From Thermoanaerobacterium butyriciformans (GTDB lineage Bacteria > Bacillota > Thermoanaerobacteria > Thermoanaerobacterales > Thermoanaerobacteraceae), in NCBI RefSeq assembly GCF_017874545.1, contig NZ_JAGGLT010000012.1, positions 1 through 64,000 of the forward strand: a DNA stretch of 64,000 bases, in the 5' to 3' direction. This document shows, in pieces, positions 28,477 through 38,168 of this stretch. Below the pieces are notes generated by a model. The model searched no databases. It saw only the letters and a program-made list of their open reading frames with translations, and had not been told where the DNA came from. Position numbers and translations under genes: made by a program. Position 1 is the first letter of the stretch. Every line of letters begins with the position of its first letter.

Positions 28477-29247
28477 ATGGTTAATGATTTAAAAATGGCT
28501 TTCATTATTATTTCAATAATCTTCTCGATCTTGATTCCTGCCTTTGCTGTTGCTTACTCATATAAAAGGTTTAAAATTTCATTTAAGGCTTTGTTTACAG
28601 GTGCTTTGATTTTTATTGTATTTGCTTTGATTTTAGAATCAACACTTCACTCTTTTATATTCAAATATACTGCCATAATACATCATCCTTATGCGTATGC
28701 ATTTTATGGTGCATGTGCTGCTGCTATATTTGAGGAATTTGGAAGGTTAATAGGTTTTAAGACTATACTTAAGAAGTATCGAAATTGGAAAGATGGTTTA
28801 AGTTATGGCTTAGGACATGGCGGGACAGAGGCTATCATTATCGGTGGAATCAGCAATATCAATAATTTAATATATTCATTCATGATAAATTCTGGTTCAC
28901 TTGAAGCCCTAAAAGCAAAATTACCGTTTGGAACAGTTGATCAAATAAAGAATGCAATAATTAATACACCTTCATACATGTTTTTAATCAGCGGTTTTGA
29001 AAGATTGTTTGCTTTTACACTGCAAATAGCACTCTCGATTTTAGTTCTTTATAGCGTAAAAAGTGGCAGATATAAGTATTTTATATATGCACTTTTACTG
29101 CATTTCATAACGGATATATTTGCTGCATTATATCAAGCAAAAGTTCTTAAAAGTATTTTTGTTGTAGAGATTATTGTCTTTGTGATAGCTGTATTTTCAT
29201 TTGTGTTTATTGTCAAATCAAAAAAGATTGTAGAGAAAATTTTGTAG
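28477..29247 (+). CDS. YhfC-family intramembrane protease-like protein
   Basis: The 256-residue polytopic membrane protein (six to eight helices) has two conserved motif blocks of the YhfC family: FEEFGRLIGFK (about 84-94) and YGLGHGGTEAIIIGG (about 110-124). The glutamate and histidine positions match the proposed glutamic-type intramembrane protease site. ATG at 28477 is preceded by GAGGGAG; the upstream GTG at 28459 has no such site. It is the third gene of the GntR-led operon. The substrate is unknown. Confidence 0.8.
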   Translation: MVNDLKMAFIIISIIFSILIPAFAVAYSYKRFKISFKALFTGALIFIVFALILESTLHSFIFKYTAIIHHPYAYAFYGACAAAIFEEFGRLIGFKTILKKYRNWKDGLSYGLGHGGTEAIIIGGISNINNLIYSFMINSGSLEALKAKLPFGTVDQIKNAIINTPSYMFLISGFERLFAFTLQIALSILVLYSVKSGRYKYFIYALLLHFITDIFAALYQAKVLKSIFVVEIIVFVIAVFSFVFIVKSKKIVEKIL

Positions 29248-29408
29248 AAAAATTAATACTTTATTTACAATTTGTTCCATATGAAACAATTTATTAAAAT
29301 AGCTTTTCATAAAAATTAATACAAAATTTATATTTTAGTGCTTGAAATTGAAAATTAAATGGCTAATATTAGAATTAGAGATAATATCAAGAAAGGGGAT
29401 GCATAAAT

Positions 29409-30365
29409 ATGGATGCATCGGTAATTTCAATCCTAAGTACGGTTTTTATGGTTGTATTTGCCATTGAGGCTATTTGGTGGATTGTGTGGATGGCAATATC
29501 TGTAACCAGAAAGATTTTCGCTAACTTCTATTTCATGCTTGTAACATTTATAATTTGGGGTGTTATAGGGATAATAACAATCATAAGAATGAATCCTAAT
29601 TATGCAATAATTGATGTCATATTGGCTATCGTACCATTCATTATACTTCCAGGTATGGTAAAAATTATCACAGAATATCAAAGAGGTGTTTTATTTCGTT
29701 TTGGTAAATTATCTGGCTTGCTGGGACCCGGTTTTAATGTGATATTTCCATTTGGTATAGATAAGGTAATAAAAGTTGATTTGAGGACATTTACAATCGA
29801 TGTTGCAAAGCAAGAAGTTATTACAAAGGATAATGTCCCTGTAAATGTTGATGCTGTCGTGTACTTTAATGTTTTAGATCCTATCCTTGCCATAACAAAG
29901 GTTGCGAATTATACACAAAGTACGACGCTTCTAGGTCAAACTATATTGAGATCAATTCTTGGTCAACATGAACTTGATGAAATGTTGGCAAAGCGAGCTG
30001 AACTGAATGAAAAGCTCAGAGAATTGCTGGATGAAGCGACAGACCCTTGGGGTATCAAGGTTACAGCAGTTGAGATAAAGAGCATTGAGCTTCCAGATAC
30101 GATGAAAAGGGCAATGGCAAAACAGGCAGAAGCAGAGAGAGAAAGGCGTGCAAAAGTTATATTTGCAGATGGCGAATTTCAAGCATCGCAAAAACTTAAA
30201 GAAGCAGCTTCTGTCATATCGGCAGAACCTGCTGCACTGCAGTTAAGGTACCTTCAGACACTCCCTGAAATAGCTGCAGAAAAAAATTCTACAATTCTGT
30301 TTCCAATACCTATAGAGCTTTTTAATATTTTTACTAAACTGACAGAAAGCAAAAAAGGCGAATAA
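29409..30365 (+). CDS. slipin / stomatin-like SPFH-domain membrane protein
   Basis: The 318-residue protein has three N-terminal hydrophobic helices (about 8-30, 37-57, 65-82). An SPFH/band-7 domain follows (ITEYQRGVLFRFGKLSGLLG, VDLRTFTIDV, VITKDNVPVNVDAVVYFNVL), then an Ala/Glu-rich coiled coil (AMAKQAEAERERRAKVIFAD) and a C-terminal oligomerisation segment. It should form large membrane microdomain assemblies. The usual NfeD partner is not adjacent. A gap of about 160 bases precedes it, with no clear promoter. Confidence 0.92.
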   Translation: MDASVISILSTVFMVVFAIEAIWWIVWMAISVTRKIFANFYFMLVTFIIWGVIGIITIIRMNPNYAIIDVILAIVPFIILPGMVKIITEYQRGVLFRFGKLSGLLGPGFNVIFPFGIDKVIKVDLRTFTIDVAKQEVITKDNVPVNVDAVVYFNVLDPILAITKVANYTQSTTLLGQTILRSILGQHELDEMLAKRAELNEKLRELLDEATDPWGIKVTAVEIKSIELPDTMKRAMAKQAEAERERRAKVIFADGEFQASQKLKEAASVISAEPAALQLRYLQTLPEIAAEKNSTILFPIPIELFNIFTKLTESKKGE

Positions 30366-30378
30366 ATAGATAAAACTT

Positions 30379-30412
30379 TGCGGGATCTCAATCAAAAGGT
30401 CCCGTTTTTGTT
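30379..30412 (+). terminator. terminator after the slipin gene
   Basis: gcgggatc pairs with ggtcccgt (G-U pairs), followed by tttttgtttt. Confidence 0.75.
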
Positions 30413-30467
30413 TTACATAATTTAGCATATAATAAATGAGGATAAAATTGAAAATGAAGGGATTTTT

Positions 30468-31166
30468 ATGATGTTAACTATTATGACTTATAATATTCAC
30501 GGTGGAAAGGATATTAAAGATAATTTGACCATATACGGCATTTCAAACTTTATAAAACAATCAAAAGCTGATGTAATAGGTTTACAAGAGGTCGACACGT
30601 ATTTGGGACGCTCGTATTTTTTAAACGAAATAAAATATTTAGCTAAAAGGCTTAAGATGTATTACGCATTTGGACCAAATATAAAAATTGGCTTAGGCTC
30701 ATTTGGCAATGGAATATTGTCGCGGTATCCCATTGTAAAGAAAAATAATTATCACCTGACTTCTACTGGCGAGAGAAGAGGTGTATTGTCAGTACTGATA
30801 GAATTAGATAGTTATAGAAAAATATGGTTCCTAACAACTCATTTGGGGCTTAATAGCAAAGAAAGAGTAATGCAATCACAGGAGATATTAAAGATTATTA
30901 AAAGATTAGATTATCCTGTGATTTTAACAGGTGACTTTAATGAAACACCTGAGAATGGAGCATATTCAATAATTAGTCATGTACTTGTTGATGGAGCATT
31001 TAGTGCTAATTCTGATTATTATTCATATTTAGATGGTGATGAGCCTGTTAGAATAGACTATATAATGCATTCAAATGATATAAGCGTTGAATCTATAAAG
31101 GCAGTTGATTGCAATCTATCAGATCATTTTCCTGTAATAGCTTCTGTCAGATGCAATTTTGATTAA
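30468..31166 (+). CDS. endonuclease/exonuclease/phosphatase-family hydrolase
   Basis: The 232-residue soluble protein has the EEP fold signatures in order: TYNIHGG (residues 7-13), GLQEVDTYLGRSYFL with the metal-binding glutamate, LTTHLGLNSKERVMQ, LTGDFNETPENGAY and the C-terminal SDHFPVIA. Substrates in this family range from DNA to phosphoinositides and sphingomyelin, so the substrate cannot be assigned. ATG follows GAAGGGA. It lies between the slipin terminator and the histidine operon promoter, probably as a single-gene unit. Confidence 0.88.
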   Translation: MMLTIMTYNIHGGKDIKDNLTIYGISNFIKQSKADVIGLQEVDTYLGRSYFLNEIKYLAKRLKMYYAFGPNIKIGLGSFGNGILSRYPIVKKNNYHLTSTGERRGVLSVLIELDSYRKIWFLTTHLGLNSKERVMQSQEILKIIKRLDYPVILTGDFNETPENGAYSIISHVLVDGAFSANSDYYSYLDGDEPVRIDYIMHSNDISVESIKAVDCNLSDHFPVIASVRCNFD

Positions 31167-31171
31167 AGTAC

Positions 31172-31200
31172 TTGACACATGGACAAAAATAAATTATTAT
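31172..31200 (+). promoter_or_regulatory. sigma-A promoter of the histidine operon
   Basis: A perfect TTGACA, 17 bases, then TATTAT: one of the strongest promoters in the window. Confidence 0.85.
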
Positions 31201-31214
31201 GTAAATAACAAGTC

Positions 31215-31246
31215 ATTACTTTATCACTCTACAAAGATAAAGTAAT
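31215..31246 (+). promoter_or_regulatory. perfect inverted repeat in the histidine operon leader
   Basis: attactttatc and gataaagtaat, 11-base arms 10 bases apart, lie just downstream of the expected transcription start. No T-run follows, so it is not a simple terminator. The arm centres are 21 bases apart, two helical turns, which suits a dimeric repressor operator. An mRNA hairpin is the alternative. No T-box features are seen. Confidence 0.65.
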
Positions 31247-31270
31247 TTAGATGGTTAGCGAGGTGCTTTA

Positions 31271-32431
31271 ATGAAAAATTTACCTGATGGAGTACAGGAT
31301 TTTTTGCCTGAGGAATTAAGATTTAAGCACAGTATAGAAAATATATTGAGAAAAACATTTGAATCGTCTGGATATGAAGAAATAATGCCTCCCACATTTG
31401 AATACATGGAAAATTTCAGTAATACTTCAGGCATTTTTTTTGACGAAAATAATCTTTATAGATTTTTTGATAAGAAAGGAGATCTTCTTGCATTAAGACC
31501 CGATGTTACAACACAAGTTGCAAGGATAGCATCTACAAAATACAATGAATATCCTCTTAAATTTTGCTACATCGCTAATGTGTACAGATATGACAATCCA
31601 CAAGTTGGCAGGATGAGGGAGTACACGCAAGCGGGAATAGAGCTTATTGGGAAAAATCATGAGTATTCTGATGCGGAATGTATATCTGTCGCGGTAGAAG
31701 CGCTGAAAAACATAGGCATAAAAGATTTTAAAGTTGACATAGGTCAGGCAGAGTTTTTTAAATCATTGCTGGATGATTTAGGATTAGCTCGGAATGAAGA
31801 ACAGGTTTTAAAAGAATTGCTAGAGCAGAAAAATCAATCGGAGATAGAGTATTTTCTCAAAAACAATAATATAACGGGCCATAATTATGAATTAATAGTT
31901 AATCTGCCTCTGTTTTTTGGAGATATAGAGATAATAAAAAAAGCAAAAGATGTATATAAATTTGAAAAAGCTAATAGGACTTTAAATTATTTGGAAAGAG
32001 TCTATGATATTTTGAAAGACTTTGGGATGGACAAAAATATAACATTTGATTTGGGCATGGTTCAAAGCATCGATTATTATACAGGACTCATATTCAGAAT
32101 ATTTGTAAAAGATTTGGGATACGCAATTTGCGCAGGAGGCAGGTACGATAATTTGCTTAAAAATTATGGGAAAGATTTGCCTGCAACTGGTTTTGCTATC
32201 AGCGTAGAGAGAGCTATGCTGGCATTGCAAAATCAAAGCGAGAAATTCACTAAGAAGCCAAAAAGTGTAGCGGTACTTTGCAATGATAGTAGCAGAAAAG
32301 AAGCCTACCATATAGCATTGAAATTGAGAAATGAGGGGAATATAGCAGAGCTTGTAATCAAGGGTAATGAAGATTATCTAAAGAAAAAAAGATTTGATGA
32401 GATTATTAAGGTAGGTGTACAAGATGGATAG
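31271..32431 (+). CDS. hisZ: ATP phosphoribosyltransferase regulatory subunit HisZ
   Basis: The 386-residue histidyl-tRNA synthetase paralogue keeps the class II catalytic-core fold (motif 2 region FCYIANVYRYDNPQVGRMRE, DYYTGLIFRIF, AICAGGRYDNLLKNYG). It lacks the C-terminal anticodon-binding domain. It activates the short-form HisG encoded next and gives histidine feedback control. It is the first gene of the operon; ATG follows GCGAGGTG. The overlap of eight bases with hisG supports joint translation. Confidence 0.95.
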   Translation: MKNLPDGVQDFLPEELRFKHSIENILRKTFESSGYEEIMPPTFEYMENFSNTSGIFFDENNLYRFFDKKGDLLALRPDVTTQVARIASTKYNEYPLKFCYIANVYRYDNPQVGRMREYTQAGIELIGKNHEYSDAECISVAVEALKNIGIKDFKVDIGQAEFFKSLLDDLGLARNEEQVLKELLEQKNQSEIEYFLKNNNITGHNYELIVNLPLFFGDIEIIKKAKDVYKFEKANRTLNYLERVYDILKDFGMDKNITFDLGMVQSIDYYTGLIFRIFVKDLGYAICAGGRYDNLLKNYGKDLPATGFAISVERAMLALQNQSEKFTKKPKSVAVLCNDSSRKEAYHIALKLRNEGNIAELVIKGNEDYLKKKRFDEIIKVGVQDG

Positions 32432-33056
32432 CATAACAGTTGCGCTGCCGAAAGGAAGAATGGCAGATAAATCTTTCGAAGTTTTTGCGTCATGCGGTAT
32501 ATCAGACAATATTCAAAATGAAATGTCGCGAAAGCTTTTTGTATGTGATTCTGAAAGCAACTTAAAGTTTATTCTTGTTAAACCGACGGATGTTCCGACA
32601 TATGTTGAACATGGAGCAGCTGATATAGGCGTTTGCGGAAAAGATGTGCTTTTAGAGCTTAAAAGGGATTGCTATGAAGTGCTTGATTTAGGATTTGGAA
32701 AGTGTAAAATGGTGGTCGCTGGTCCCACCAATAAGAAGAATACTTTTTTAAGCAACAAAAGAGTTGCAACGAAATTTCCTTCAATAGCTGAAGAATTCTA
32801 TAAGAAAAAAGGAGAAAATGTCGAAATCATTAAGTTAAATGGCTCTGTCGAATTAGCTCCATTGGTGGGGTTATCTGAAGTGATTGTGGACATTGTAGAA
32901 ACGGGTACAACGCTTAGAGAAAATGGGCTTACTGTATATGAAGAAATATTTCCATCAAGTGCAAGGCTTATTGTGAATAAAGCCAGCATGAAGACAAAAA
33001 GCGATAGAATAAAAGAGATAATATATAAATTAAAACAAGCTACAGAAAGAAGCTAG
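32424..33056 (+). CDS. hisG: ATP phosphoribosyltransferase catalytic subunit, short form
   Basis: The 210-residue enzyme does the first step of histidine synthesis, condensing ATP with PRPP. Typical segments are TVALPKGRMADKSFEVF near the N-terminus, DIGVCGKDVLLE, and the PRPP-binding IVDIVETGTTLRENGL at about 158-173. The C-terminal regulatory domain of the long form is absent, which fits the presence of hisZ. ATG at 32424 has GGTAGGTG upstream. Confidence 0.97.
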   Translation: MDSITVALPKGRMADKSFEVFASCGISDNIQNEMSRKLFVCDSESNLKFILVKPTDVPTYVEHGAADIGVCGKDVLLELKRDCYEVLDLGFGKCKMVVAGPTNKKNTFLSNKRVATKFPSIAEEFYKKKGENVEIIKLNGSVELAPLVGLSEVIVDIVETGTTLRENGLTVYEEIFPSSARLIVNKASMKTKSDRIKEIIYKLKQATERS

Positions 33057-33118
33057 ATAAAAAGGCATTATAGAGTTCAGGAGTATATGGAATTATAGTT
33101 TGAAGGGATTGATGCTAA

Positions 33119-34405
33119 ATGATAAAAATCTACGATTTTAGCAATTCGATTGATAATACAGTCATTAAAAATTTGACCAATAGATCAAAGCTCGAGAATA
33201 AAGATGTAGAGGCGACTGTGTCTGAAATAATTTATAATGTCAAGATGCATGGAGACAGAGCTTTATTTGATTATACATTAAAATACGATGGTGTAGAAAT
33301 AGATGATAAAAACATAATGGTTGAAAAAAAAGAGATAGATGATGCTTACAGCAAAGTAGATAAGGAATTTATAAGTGCTTTAAGGAATGCCCTTAAAAAT
33401 ATTACAGAATATCACGAAAATCAGAAGCAAAAAACATGGTTAGATTTTAAAGGCGGTATAGTATACGGCCAAAAGATAAGGCCTTTAGAAAAAGTAGGCA
33501 TATATGTGCCTGGTGGTACTGCTTCGTATCCTTCGTCTGTTTTGATGAATAGCATTCCTGCAAAAGTGGCAGGTGTTGATGAGATAGTAATGGTTACGCC
33601 AGTGAAAGCTGGATTAAATCCATTTGTGATTGTGGCAGCTAATGAAGTTGGAATCAACAAGATCTACAAAATAGGTGGTGCACAGGCAATTGCAGCATTA
33701 GCATTTGGTACCGAATCAATACCTAAAGTAGATAAAATAGTTGGACCGGGAAATATATTTGTTGCCATGGCTAAAAGAGCTGTGTATGGGTATGTAGATA
33801 TCGATATGGTGGCTGGGCCTAGCGAGGTTCTTATCGTGGCGGATGAAAGCGGAAATCCGACGTATTTAGCAGCGGATCTATTGTCGCAAGCCGAACATGA
33901 TGCTATGGCGTCTGCTGTTCTCATTACTACTTCAAAGAGTATAGCAGAAAAGGTAGCAGAAGAGGTAAGTAGACAGACTTTGAACCTTGAAAGAAAAGAT
34001 ATAATCAATAAATCGCTAGAAGATTATGGAGCAATAATCATTGTTAATAATTTGGAAGATGCTTTAAATATTGCAAATCAGATAGCACCTGAGCATCTTG
34101 AACTTGCTGTAGATAATCCATTTGAGATGATTGGAATGGTGAAAAACGCAGGAGCTATCTTTCTAGGAGAGAATTCGCCGGAGCCTCTTGGAGATTATAT
34201 TGCAGGTCCCAATCATGTGCTGCCTACCAGCGGTACATCAAGATTTTTCTCACCTCTGTCTGTGGATGATTTCATAAAGAAGATGAGTATTTTATATTAT
34301 GATGAAAATTCGCTAAAGAATGTATCAGATGATATTGTAAGATTGGCGGAAGCAGAAGGACTTACAGCACATGCCAACTCTATAAAAGTGAGGTTTAAAA
34401 GATGA
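33119..34405 (+). CDS. hisD: histidinol dehydrogenase
   Basis: The 428-residue enzyme has normal length for HisD. It contains VGIYVPGGTASYPSSVLMN, KIVGPGNIFVAMAKR, DMVAGPSEVLIVAD, LLSQAEHDAMASAVLIT and the zinc/active-site region APEHLELA, as well as GPNHVLPTSGTSRF. It oxidises L-histidinol to histidine in two NAD-dependent steps. It follows hisG after a 62-base gap with GAAGGGATTG before the ATG. Confidence 0.98.
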   Translation: MIKIYDFSNSIDNTVIKNLTNRSKLENKDVEATVSEIIYNVKMHGDRALFDYTLKYDGVEIDDKNIMVEKKEIDDAYSKVDKEFISALRNALKNITEYHENQKQKTWLDFKGGIVYGQKIRPLEKVGIYVPGGTASYPSSVLMNSIPAKVAGVDEIVMVTPVKAGLNPFVIVAANEVGINKIYKIGGAQAIAALAFGTESIPKVDKIVGPGNIFVAMAKRAVYGYVDIDMVAGPSEVLIVADESGNPTYLAADLLSQAEHDAMASAVLITTSKSIAEKVAEEVSRQTLNLERKDIINKSLEDYGAIIIVNNLEDALNIANQIAPEHLELAVDNPFEMIGMVKNAGAIFLGENSPEPLGDYIAGPNHVLPTSGTSRFFSPLSVDDFIKKMSILYYDENSLKNVSDDIVRLAEAEGLTAHANSIKVRFKR

Positions 34406-35457
34406 TCTATGATTTGTTGAGAGATGAGATAAAAGGATTTAAAAATTATGAAGTTTCAAATATCGAATGTAAATATAAAATGGATGCAAATGAAGTTCCA
34501 TTCAGCCTTCCTGAATCCACGTTGGAAAACCTTCAAGAAATAGTGAAAAGCGCAAATGTCAATAGATATCCAGACCCTGTAAGCATAAAATTAAGAGATA
34601 AATTAGCAGAAAAATGCAGCGCATCAAAAGACAATATCTTAGTTGGAAACGGATCTGATGAAATTATACATATTATAATGAATGCATTTGTTTCTCCAGA
34701 TGATTTTGTCGTATATCCAGTGCCTTCTTTCAGCATGTACAGAGTATATTCAGAGATAGCAGGTGCAAATAAAGTAGAAATAAGTTTAGGCGAAGATTAT
34801 CACTACGATGTAGTCGAATTTATAAAATCAATTAAGGAATATGATCCAAAGTTAGTGATTTTATGCAATCCTAATAATCCGACAGGTACTACAATTGGTA
34901 GGGATGATATAATAAAGATACTGGAAGTGAACAGAGGCATTACTGTTGTTGATGAGGCATACTATGAGTTTTTTGGAGAAACTGTAATTGATTTAATTAA
35001 TAAATATAAGAATATGATAGTTTTAAGGACGCTTTCTAAAGCATACGGTCTTGCTGGACTGAGAGTGGGCTATGCAGTTTCAAATCCTGAGATGATAGGA
35101 TGTCTCAATTTGGTCAAATCTCCGTATAATGTAAATAGCATTTCACAAGCAATTGCTTTAAGCGTGTTGGAAGCGGATACTGTGAAGGATAGAGTTGAAT
35201 ATATCAAAAATGAGAGAAAGTTTTTGATGGACGGATTAAGTAAAATAGATGGCTTGAAAGTTTACAATTCACAAGCTAACTTTCTACTCTTAAAGTTTGA
35301 CGATGCTGATTATGTATATAATAAGCTTTTAGAAAAGGGCATACTTGTAAGAGATTTTTCAGGTGATAATGAGTTAAGCGGTACGCTTCGCGTGACTATT
35401 GGTACAAGAGAAGCAAACAGTTATTTTATAAAATGTATTAAGGAGATATTATCATGA
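34402..35457 (+). CDS. hisC: histidinol-phosphate aminotransferase
   Basis: This is a 351-residue class I/II PLP aminotransferase. It contains VGNGSDEIIHIIM, LCNPNNPTGTTIGRDDI, VVDEAYYEFFGE and LRTLSKAYGLAGLRVGYAV, with the PLP lysine in SKA. It shares four bases (ATGA) with hisD and again with hisB, so translation is coupled. It makes histidinol phosphate from imidazole acetol phosphate. Confidence 0.97.
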   Translation: MIYDLLRDEIKGFKNYEVSNIECKYKMDANEVPFSLPESTLENLQEIVKSANVNRYPDPVSIKLRDKLAEKCSASKDNILVGNGSDEIIHIIMNAFVSPDDFVVYPVPSFSMYRVYSEIAGANKVEISLGEDYHYDVVEFIKSIKEYDPKLVILCNPNNPTGTTIGRDDIIKILEVNRGITVVDEAYYEFFGETVIDLINKYKNMIVLRTLSKAYGLAGLRVGYAVSNPEMIGCLNLVKSPYNVNSISQAIALSVLEADTVKDRVEYIKNERKFLMDGLSKIDGLKVYNSQANFLLLKFDDADYVYNKLLEKGILVRDFSGDNELSGTLRVTIGTREANSYFIKCIKEILS

Positions 35458-36038
35458 GAGAAGCAGAAGTCAATAGGAAGACGGCGGAGACAGAAGTATA
35501 CGTAAAGATTAATATCGACGGAGCTGGGAAATCTCATATCAATACAGGAATAGGATTTTTAGATCATATGTTAAATTTGTTTTCAAAGCATGGACTTTTT
35601 GATCTGCAGGTAGAAGCGAAGGGGGATTTATATGTAGACTCACATCATACAGTGGAGGACATAGGGATAACATTAGGACAGGCATTTTTAAAAGCTCTTG
35701 GTGATAAAAAGTCCATTAAGCGTTACGGTTTGTCGTATGTTCCAATGGATGAGGCACTTATTAGAGCAGTTGTGGACATAAGTGGAAGGCCATACTTGTA
35801 CTATGATTTGGAGCTTAAAATGCAGGTTTTAGGGAATTTTGAGACAGAAACAGTTGAAGATTTCTTTAGGGCATTTGCATATAATTCCGGTATAACTCTT
35901 CATGTAGAACAGCTCCACGGAAAGAATACACATCATATAATAGAAGGAGCCTTTAAAGCACTAGGTCGCTGCCTAGATGAGGCGACGGAAATCGACGATA
36001 GAATTGAAGGCGTACCTTCTACAAAAGGCGTATTATGA
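35454..36038 (+). CDS. hisB: imidazoleglycerol-phosphate dehydratase
   Basis: The 194-residue monofunctional HisB contains the metal-binding histidine motifs HHTVEDIGITLGQA and HHIIEGAFKALGR, and TGIGFLDHMLNLFSKHGLFD near the N-terminus. There is no fused histidinol-phosphatase domain, and no separate phosphatase gene is in the operon. Its start overlaps the hisC stop. Confidence 0.97.
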   Translation: MREAEVNRKTAETEVYVKINIDGAGKSHINTGIGFLDHMLNLFSKHGLFDLQVEAKGDLYVDSHHTVEDIGITLGQAFLKALGDKKSIKRYGLSYVPMDEALIRAVVDISGRPYLYYDLELKMQVLGNFETETVEDFFRAFAYNSGITLHVEQLHGKNTHHIIEGAFKALGRCLDEATEIDDRIEGVPSTKGVL

Positions 36039-36057
36039 TTTAAAAGGTGGTGTAATT

Positions 36058-36660
36058 TTGATAGGCATTATAGATTACGGAATGGGCAACTTAAGGAGTG
36101 TTGAAAAGGCATTTCAGTATTTAGGATGTGAAGCAAAAATAATTGATGAAGTAAAAATGATAAGAGATGCTGATGCGCTTGTACTGCCAGGAGTAGGAGC
36201 TTTTCCAGATGCAATGGAATTATTAAATAAAAAAGGATTTTCAAACGCAATTAAAGAAGAAGTTAAAAAGGGAAAGCTTATCTTGGGTATATGTCTTGGC
36301 ATGCAGCTTTTGTTTGATAAAAGCTATGAAGTAAAAGAAGTTGACGGTTTACATCTTCTAAAAGGAGAGATTAAAGAGATTAAGACGAATTTGAAAGTTC
36401 CGCATATAGGCTGGAATTCTCTTATAATAAGGAAAAATGTGCCTCTTTTGAAGAAAATAAAAAATGGGGATAATGTCTATTTTGTTCATTCTTATTACCT
36501 AACAAATGGGGATGAAGAAGATATTTGTGCTATAACTGAATATGGAATAGAAATACCTGCTGTTGTATGTAAAGACAATATATTTTCGTGCCAGTTCCAC
36601 CCGGAAAAAAGCGGTGATGTTGGACTTCAAATATTAAAGAATTTTGCGGAATTGATCTAA
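36058..36660 (+). CDS. hisH: imidazole glycerol phosphate synthase glutaminase subunit
   Basis: The 200-residue class I glutamine amidotransferase has the nucleophilic cysteine in LGICLGMQLLF, and the His-Glu pair in FSCQFHPEKSG near the end. The start is a TTG seven bases after AAAGGTGGTG, giving MIGIIDYGMGN; upstream in-frame codons lie inside hisB. It supplies ammonia to HisF, encoded two genes later. Confidence 0.96.
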   Translation: MIGIIDYGMGNLRSVEKAFQYLGCEAKIIDEVKMIRDADALVLPGVGAFPDAMELLNKKGFSNAIKEEVKKGKLILGICLGMQLLFDKSYEVKEVDGLHLLKGEIKEIKTNLKVPHIGWNSLIIRKNVPLLKKIKNGDNVYFVHSYYLTNGDEEDICAITEYGIEIPAVVCKDNIFSCQFHPEKSGDVGLQILKNFAELI

Positions 36661-36679
36661 TTTATTGTGGAGGGATTTG

Positions 36680-37387
36680 ATGATAATAATACCTGCTATA
36701 GATATTATTGACGGGAAATGTGTTAGGCTTACAATGGGTGATTATGAGACTAGTACAGTATATTTTCAAAATCCAGAAGATGCGGCAAAAATTTGGGGTG
36801 ACTATGGAGCCAAAAGAATTCATGTTGTCGATTTGGACGGTGCTAAAGAAGGGCGCCTTGTAAATTCAAAATCTATAGAAAACATAAGAAAGTCTTTTTC
36901 CGGTGAAATTGAAGTCGGTGGCGGAATAAGGAATCTTGAAACAGCTAAACATCTATTTAATTTGGGTATAGACTATATAATACTAGGCAGCATAGCTGTT
37001 TATAATAAGAATTTTGTTAAAGGTCTTGTACTAGAGTATGGAGATAAGATAATTGTAGGAATTGATGCAAAGGATGGATATGTTGCTACGAAAGGCTGGC
37101 TTAGTAGAAGCAATATAAGGGACGATGCACTTGCATCAGACATGAAGGAAATAGGTATTGGTACGGTTATATATACCGATATTAGGAAAGACGGAATGAT
37201 GGAAGGGCCAAACTTTGATTCCATCAAAAAAATTATTGAAACTCCTATAAATGTTATAGCATCTGGTGGAATCACGACTTTAGAGGATATATTAAAGTTG
37301 AAAGAAATAGGAGCGTATGGCGCAATAATCGGAAAGGCTCTGTATACAAATAAAATAGATCTAAAAGAAGTGTTGGAGGTTTTATAA
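36680..37387 (+). CDS. hisA: phosphoribosylformimino-5-aminoimidazole carboxamide ribotide isomerase
   Basis: The 235-residue (beta-alpha)8 barrel has the catalytic aspartate near the N-terminus ([15 protein letters not shown]) and the second one in [15 protein letters not shown]. Phosphate-binding loops are [10 protein letters not shown] and [14 protein letters not shown] at 36680 follows GTGGAGGG. It overlaps hisF by one base. Confidence 0.97.
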   Translation: MIIIPAIDIIDGKCVRLTMGDYETSTVYFQNPEDAAKIWGDYGAKRIHVVDLDGAKEGRLVNSKSIENIRKSFSGEIEVGGGIRNLETAKHLFNLGIDYIILGSIAVYNKNFVKGLVLEYGDKIIVGIDAKDGYVATKGWLSRSNIRDDALASDMKEIGIGTVIYTDIRKDGMMEGPNFDSIKKIIETPINVIASGGITTLEDILKLKEIGAYGAIIGKALYTNKIDLKEVLEVL

Positions 37388-38151
37388 TGCTATCGAAGAG
37401 AATTATACCATGCCTCGATGTTAAAGACGGAAGAGTTGTAAAGGGCGTAAACTTTGTAAACCTCAAAGATGCTGGTGATCCTGTCGATGTGGCAGAGGAA
37501 TACAACAGGGCAGGAGCTGATGAGATAGTTTTTCTTGATATAACAGCATCGTATGAGAAAAGAGATATAATGATTGATGTTGTCAAAAGGACTTCAGAGA
37601 AGGTATTTATACCGCTAACTGTTGGCGGTGGTATACGCACTGTAGATGATTTTAGAAGGATATTGAGAGCCGGTGCAGACAAGATATCCATAAATTCCGA
37701 GGCGGTTAAAAATCCTGATTTAATTAAAGATGCATCAAAGAAGTTTGGAAGCCAGTGCGTTGTGGTGGCGATAGATGCAAAGAGAAGAGATGATAATACT
37801 GGTTTTGATGTTTATATAAATGGTGGACGTGTTAATACAGGATACGATGTCTTGGAATGGGCGAAAAAGGTGGAGAGTTTGGGAGCGGGTGAGATTTTAC
37901 TTACAAGCATGGATGCCGATGGCACAAAAAACGGTTATGACATAGAGTTAACCTGCATGGTAGCTGAGAAAGTAAATATACCTGTAATTGCATCTGGCGG
38001 TGCAGGCAATAAAGAACACTTTAAAGAAGTATTGACAGAGGCAAAAGCAGATGCAGCATTGGCAGCATCCCTATTTCACTACGGAGAGCTTAAGATAAGT
38101 GAGCTTAAAAGTTATCTAAAAGAGAACCAAATACCTGTCAGAATGATATAA
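37387..38151 (+). CDS. hisF: imidazole glycerol phosphate synthase cyclase subunit
   Basis: The 254-residue (beta-alpha)8 barrel has catalytic aspartates in [15 protein letters not shown] (D11) and [15 protein letters not shown]. Phosphate sites are [14 protein letters not shown] and [11 protein letters not shown]. It forms the HisF-HisH synthase that makes imidazole glycerol phosphate and AICAR. Confidence 0.98.
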   Translation: MLSKRIIPCLDVKDGRVVKGVNFVNLKDAGDPVDVAEEYNRAGADEIVFLDITASYEKRDIMIDVVKRTSEKVFIPLTVGGGIRTVDDFRRILRAGADKISINSEAVKNPDLIKDASKKFGSQCVVVAIDAKRRDDNTGFDVYINGGRVNTGYDVLEWAKKVESLGAGEILLTSMDADGTKNGYDIELTCMVAEKVNIPVIASGGAGNKEHFKEVLTEAKADAALAASLFHYGELKISELKSYLKENQIPVRMI

Positions 38152-38168
38152 GTGAAAGGATTGTGTAT

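Noticed and set aside
31167-31270. T-box leader for the histidine operon
   Set aside because: The leader is too short and has no T-box motif or terminator; only a promoter and an inverted repeat are visible.
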